NCBI GenBank assembly: GCA_910586705.1
Contig: CAJUJK010000039.1
Coordinates: 1 to 30,890 of the forward strand
DNA length: 30,890 bases
Reading direction: 5' to 3'
Source: an uncultured Lachnospiraceae bacterium
Lineage (GTDB): Bacteria > Bacillota > Clostridia > Lachnospirales > Lachnospiraceae
A model generated the notes under the pieces. The model worked only from the letters and a program-made list of their open reading frames with translations. It searched no databases and was not told the DNA's origin. Below are positions 30,853 to 30,890 of the stretch, one piece after another (within the stretch, counting starts at the first letter, position 1; each line of letters starts with the position of its first letter). The position numbers were made by a program, and so were the translations under genes.

Positions 30853-30890
30853 TGGGGTGGATTTCATCCCCCTTTCAAAGATTATATAAT

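Overview
The gene set and its style point to a Clostridia bacterium, most likely of the Lachnospiraceae. Base composition looks moderately balanced. The evidence is a short HisG paired with HisZ, a glgC-glgD pair, the sporulation membrane protein YlbJ, RecU, strong AGGAGG-type ribosome sites, and a coaD neighbour of a kind I associate with this group. It reads as ordinary chromosome: I found no tRNA, rRNA, CRISPR array, phage or complete insertion sequence. Almost every long open frame on the strand opposite a real gene is a composition shadow.

Region 1 (1-6396, minus strand) is one histidine operon read right to left: promoter, hisZ, hisG, a SIMPL-domain gene, hisD, hisB, and a fused hisIE whose front half is a HisA/HisF-like barrel without its catalytic aspartates. 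A tiny C39-peptidase-like remnant and a perfect-stem terminator at the left edge close it. hisH, hisA, hisF and hisC are not in the window. Region 2 (6397-11031, minus) holds a lipoprotein, a small unknown protein, recU with its own promoter, an RluA-type pseudouridine synthase, a two-helix membrane protein and a short-chain dehydrogenase.

Region 3 (11100-13541, plus) is the glycogen pair glgC-glgD with a strong terminator. Region 4 (13545-19041) has a YgiQ-type radical SAM protein and a HAD phosphatase on minus, ylbJ on plus, and on minus a cell-wall amidase with a putative lipobox at one end and a membrane helix plus polybasic tail at the other. Region 5 (19086-25281, minus) runs parE, parC, rsmD, coaD and a coiled-coil protein: topoisomerase IV, 16S rRNA methylation and coenzyme A synthesis.

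Region 6 (25282-30890) is more mixed: a predicted PD-(D/E)XK nuclease-like protein with a winged-helix tail (minus), a membrane diguanylate cyclase (plus), an unknown charged protein (minus), leuC-leuD (minus), and a divergent LysR regulator that stops after its DNA-binding part. No complete new defence or mobile system was found. The most unusual items are the HisA/F-like HisIE fusion, the doubly anchored amidase, the nuclease-like orphan, the inverted repeat over the parE promoter, and the ten-G tract at the start of hisD.
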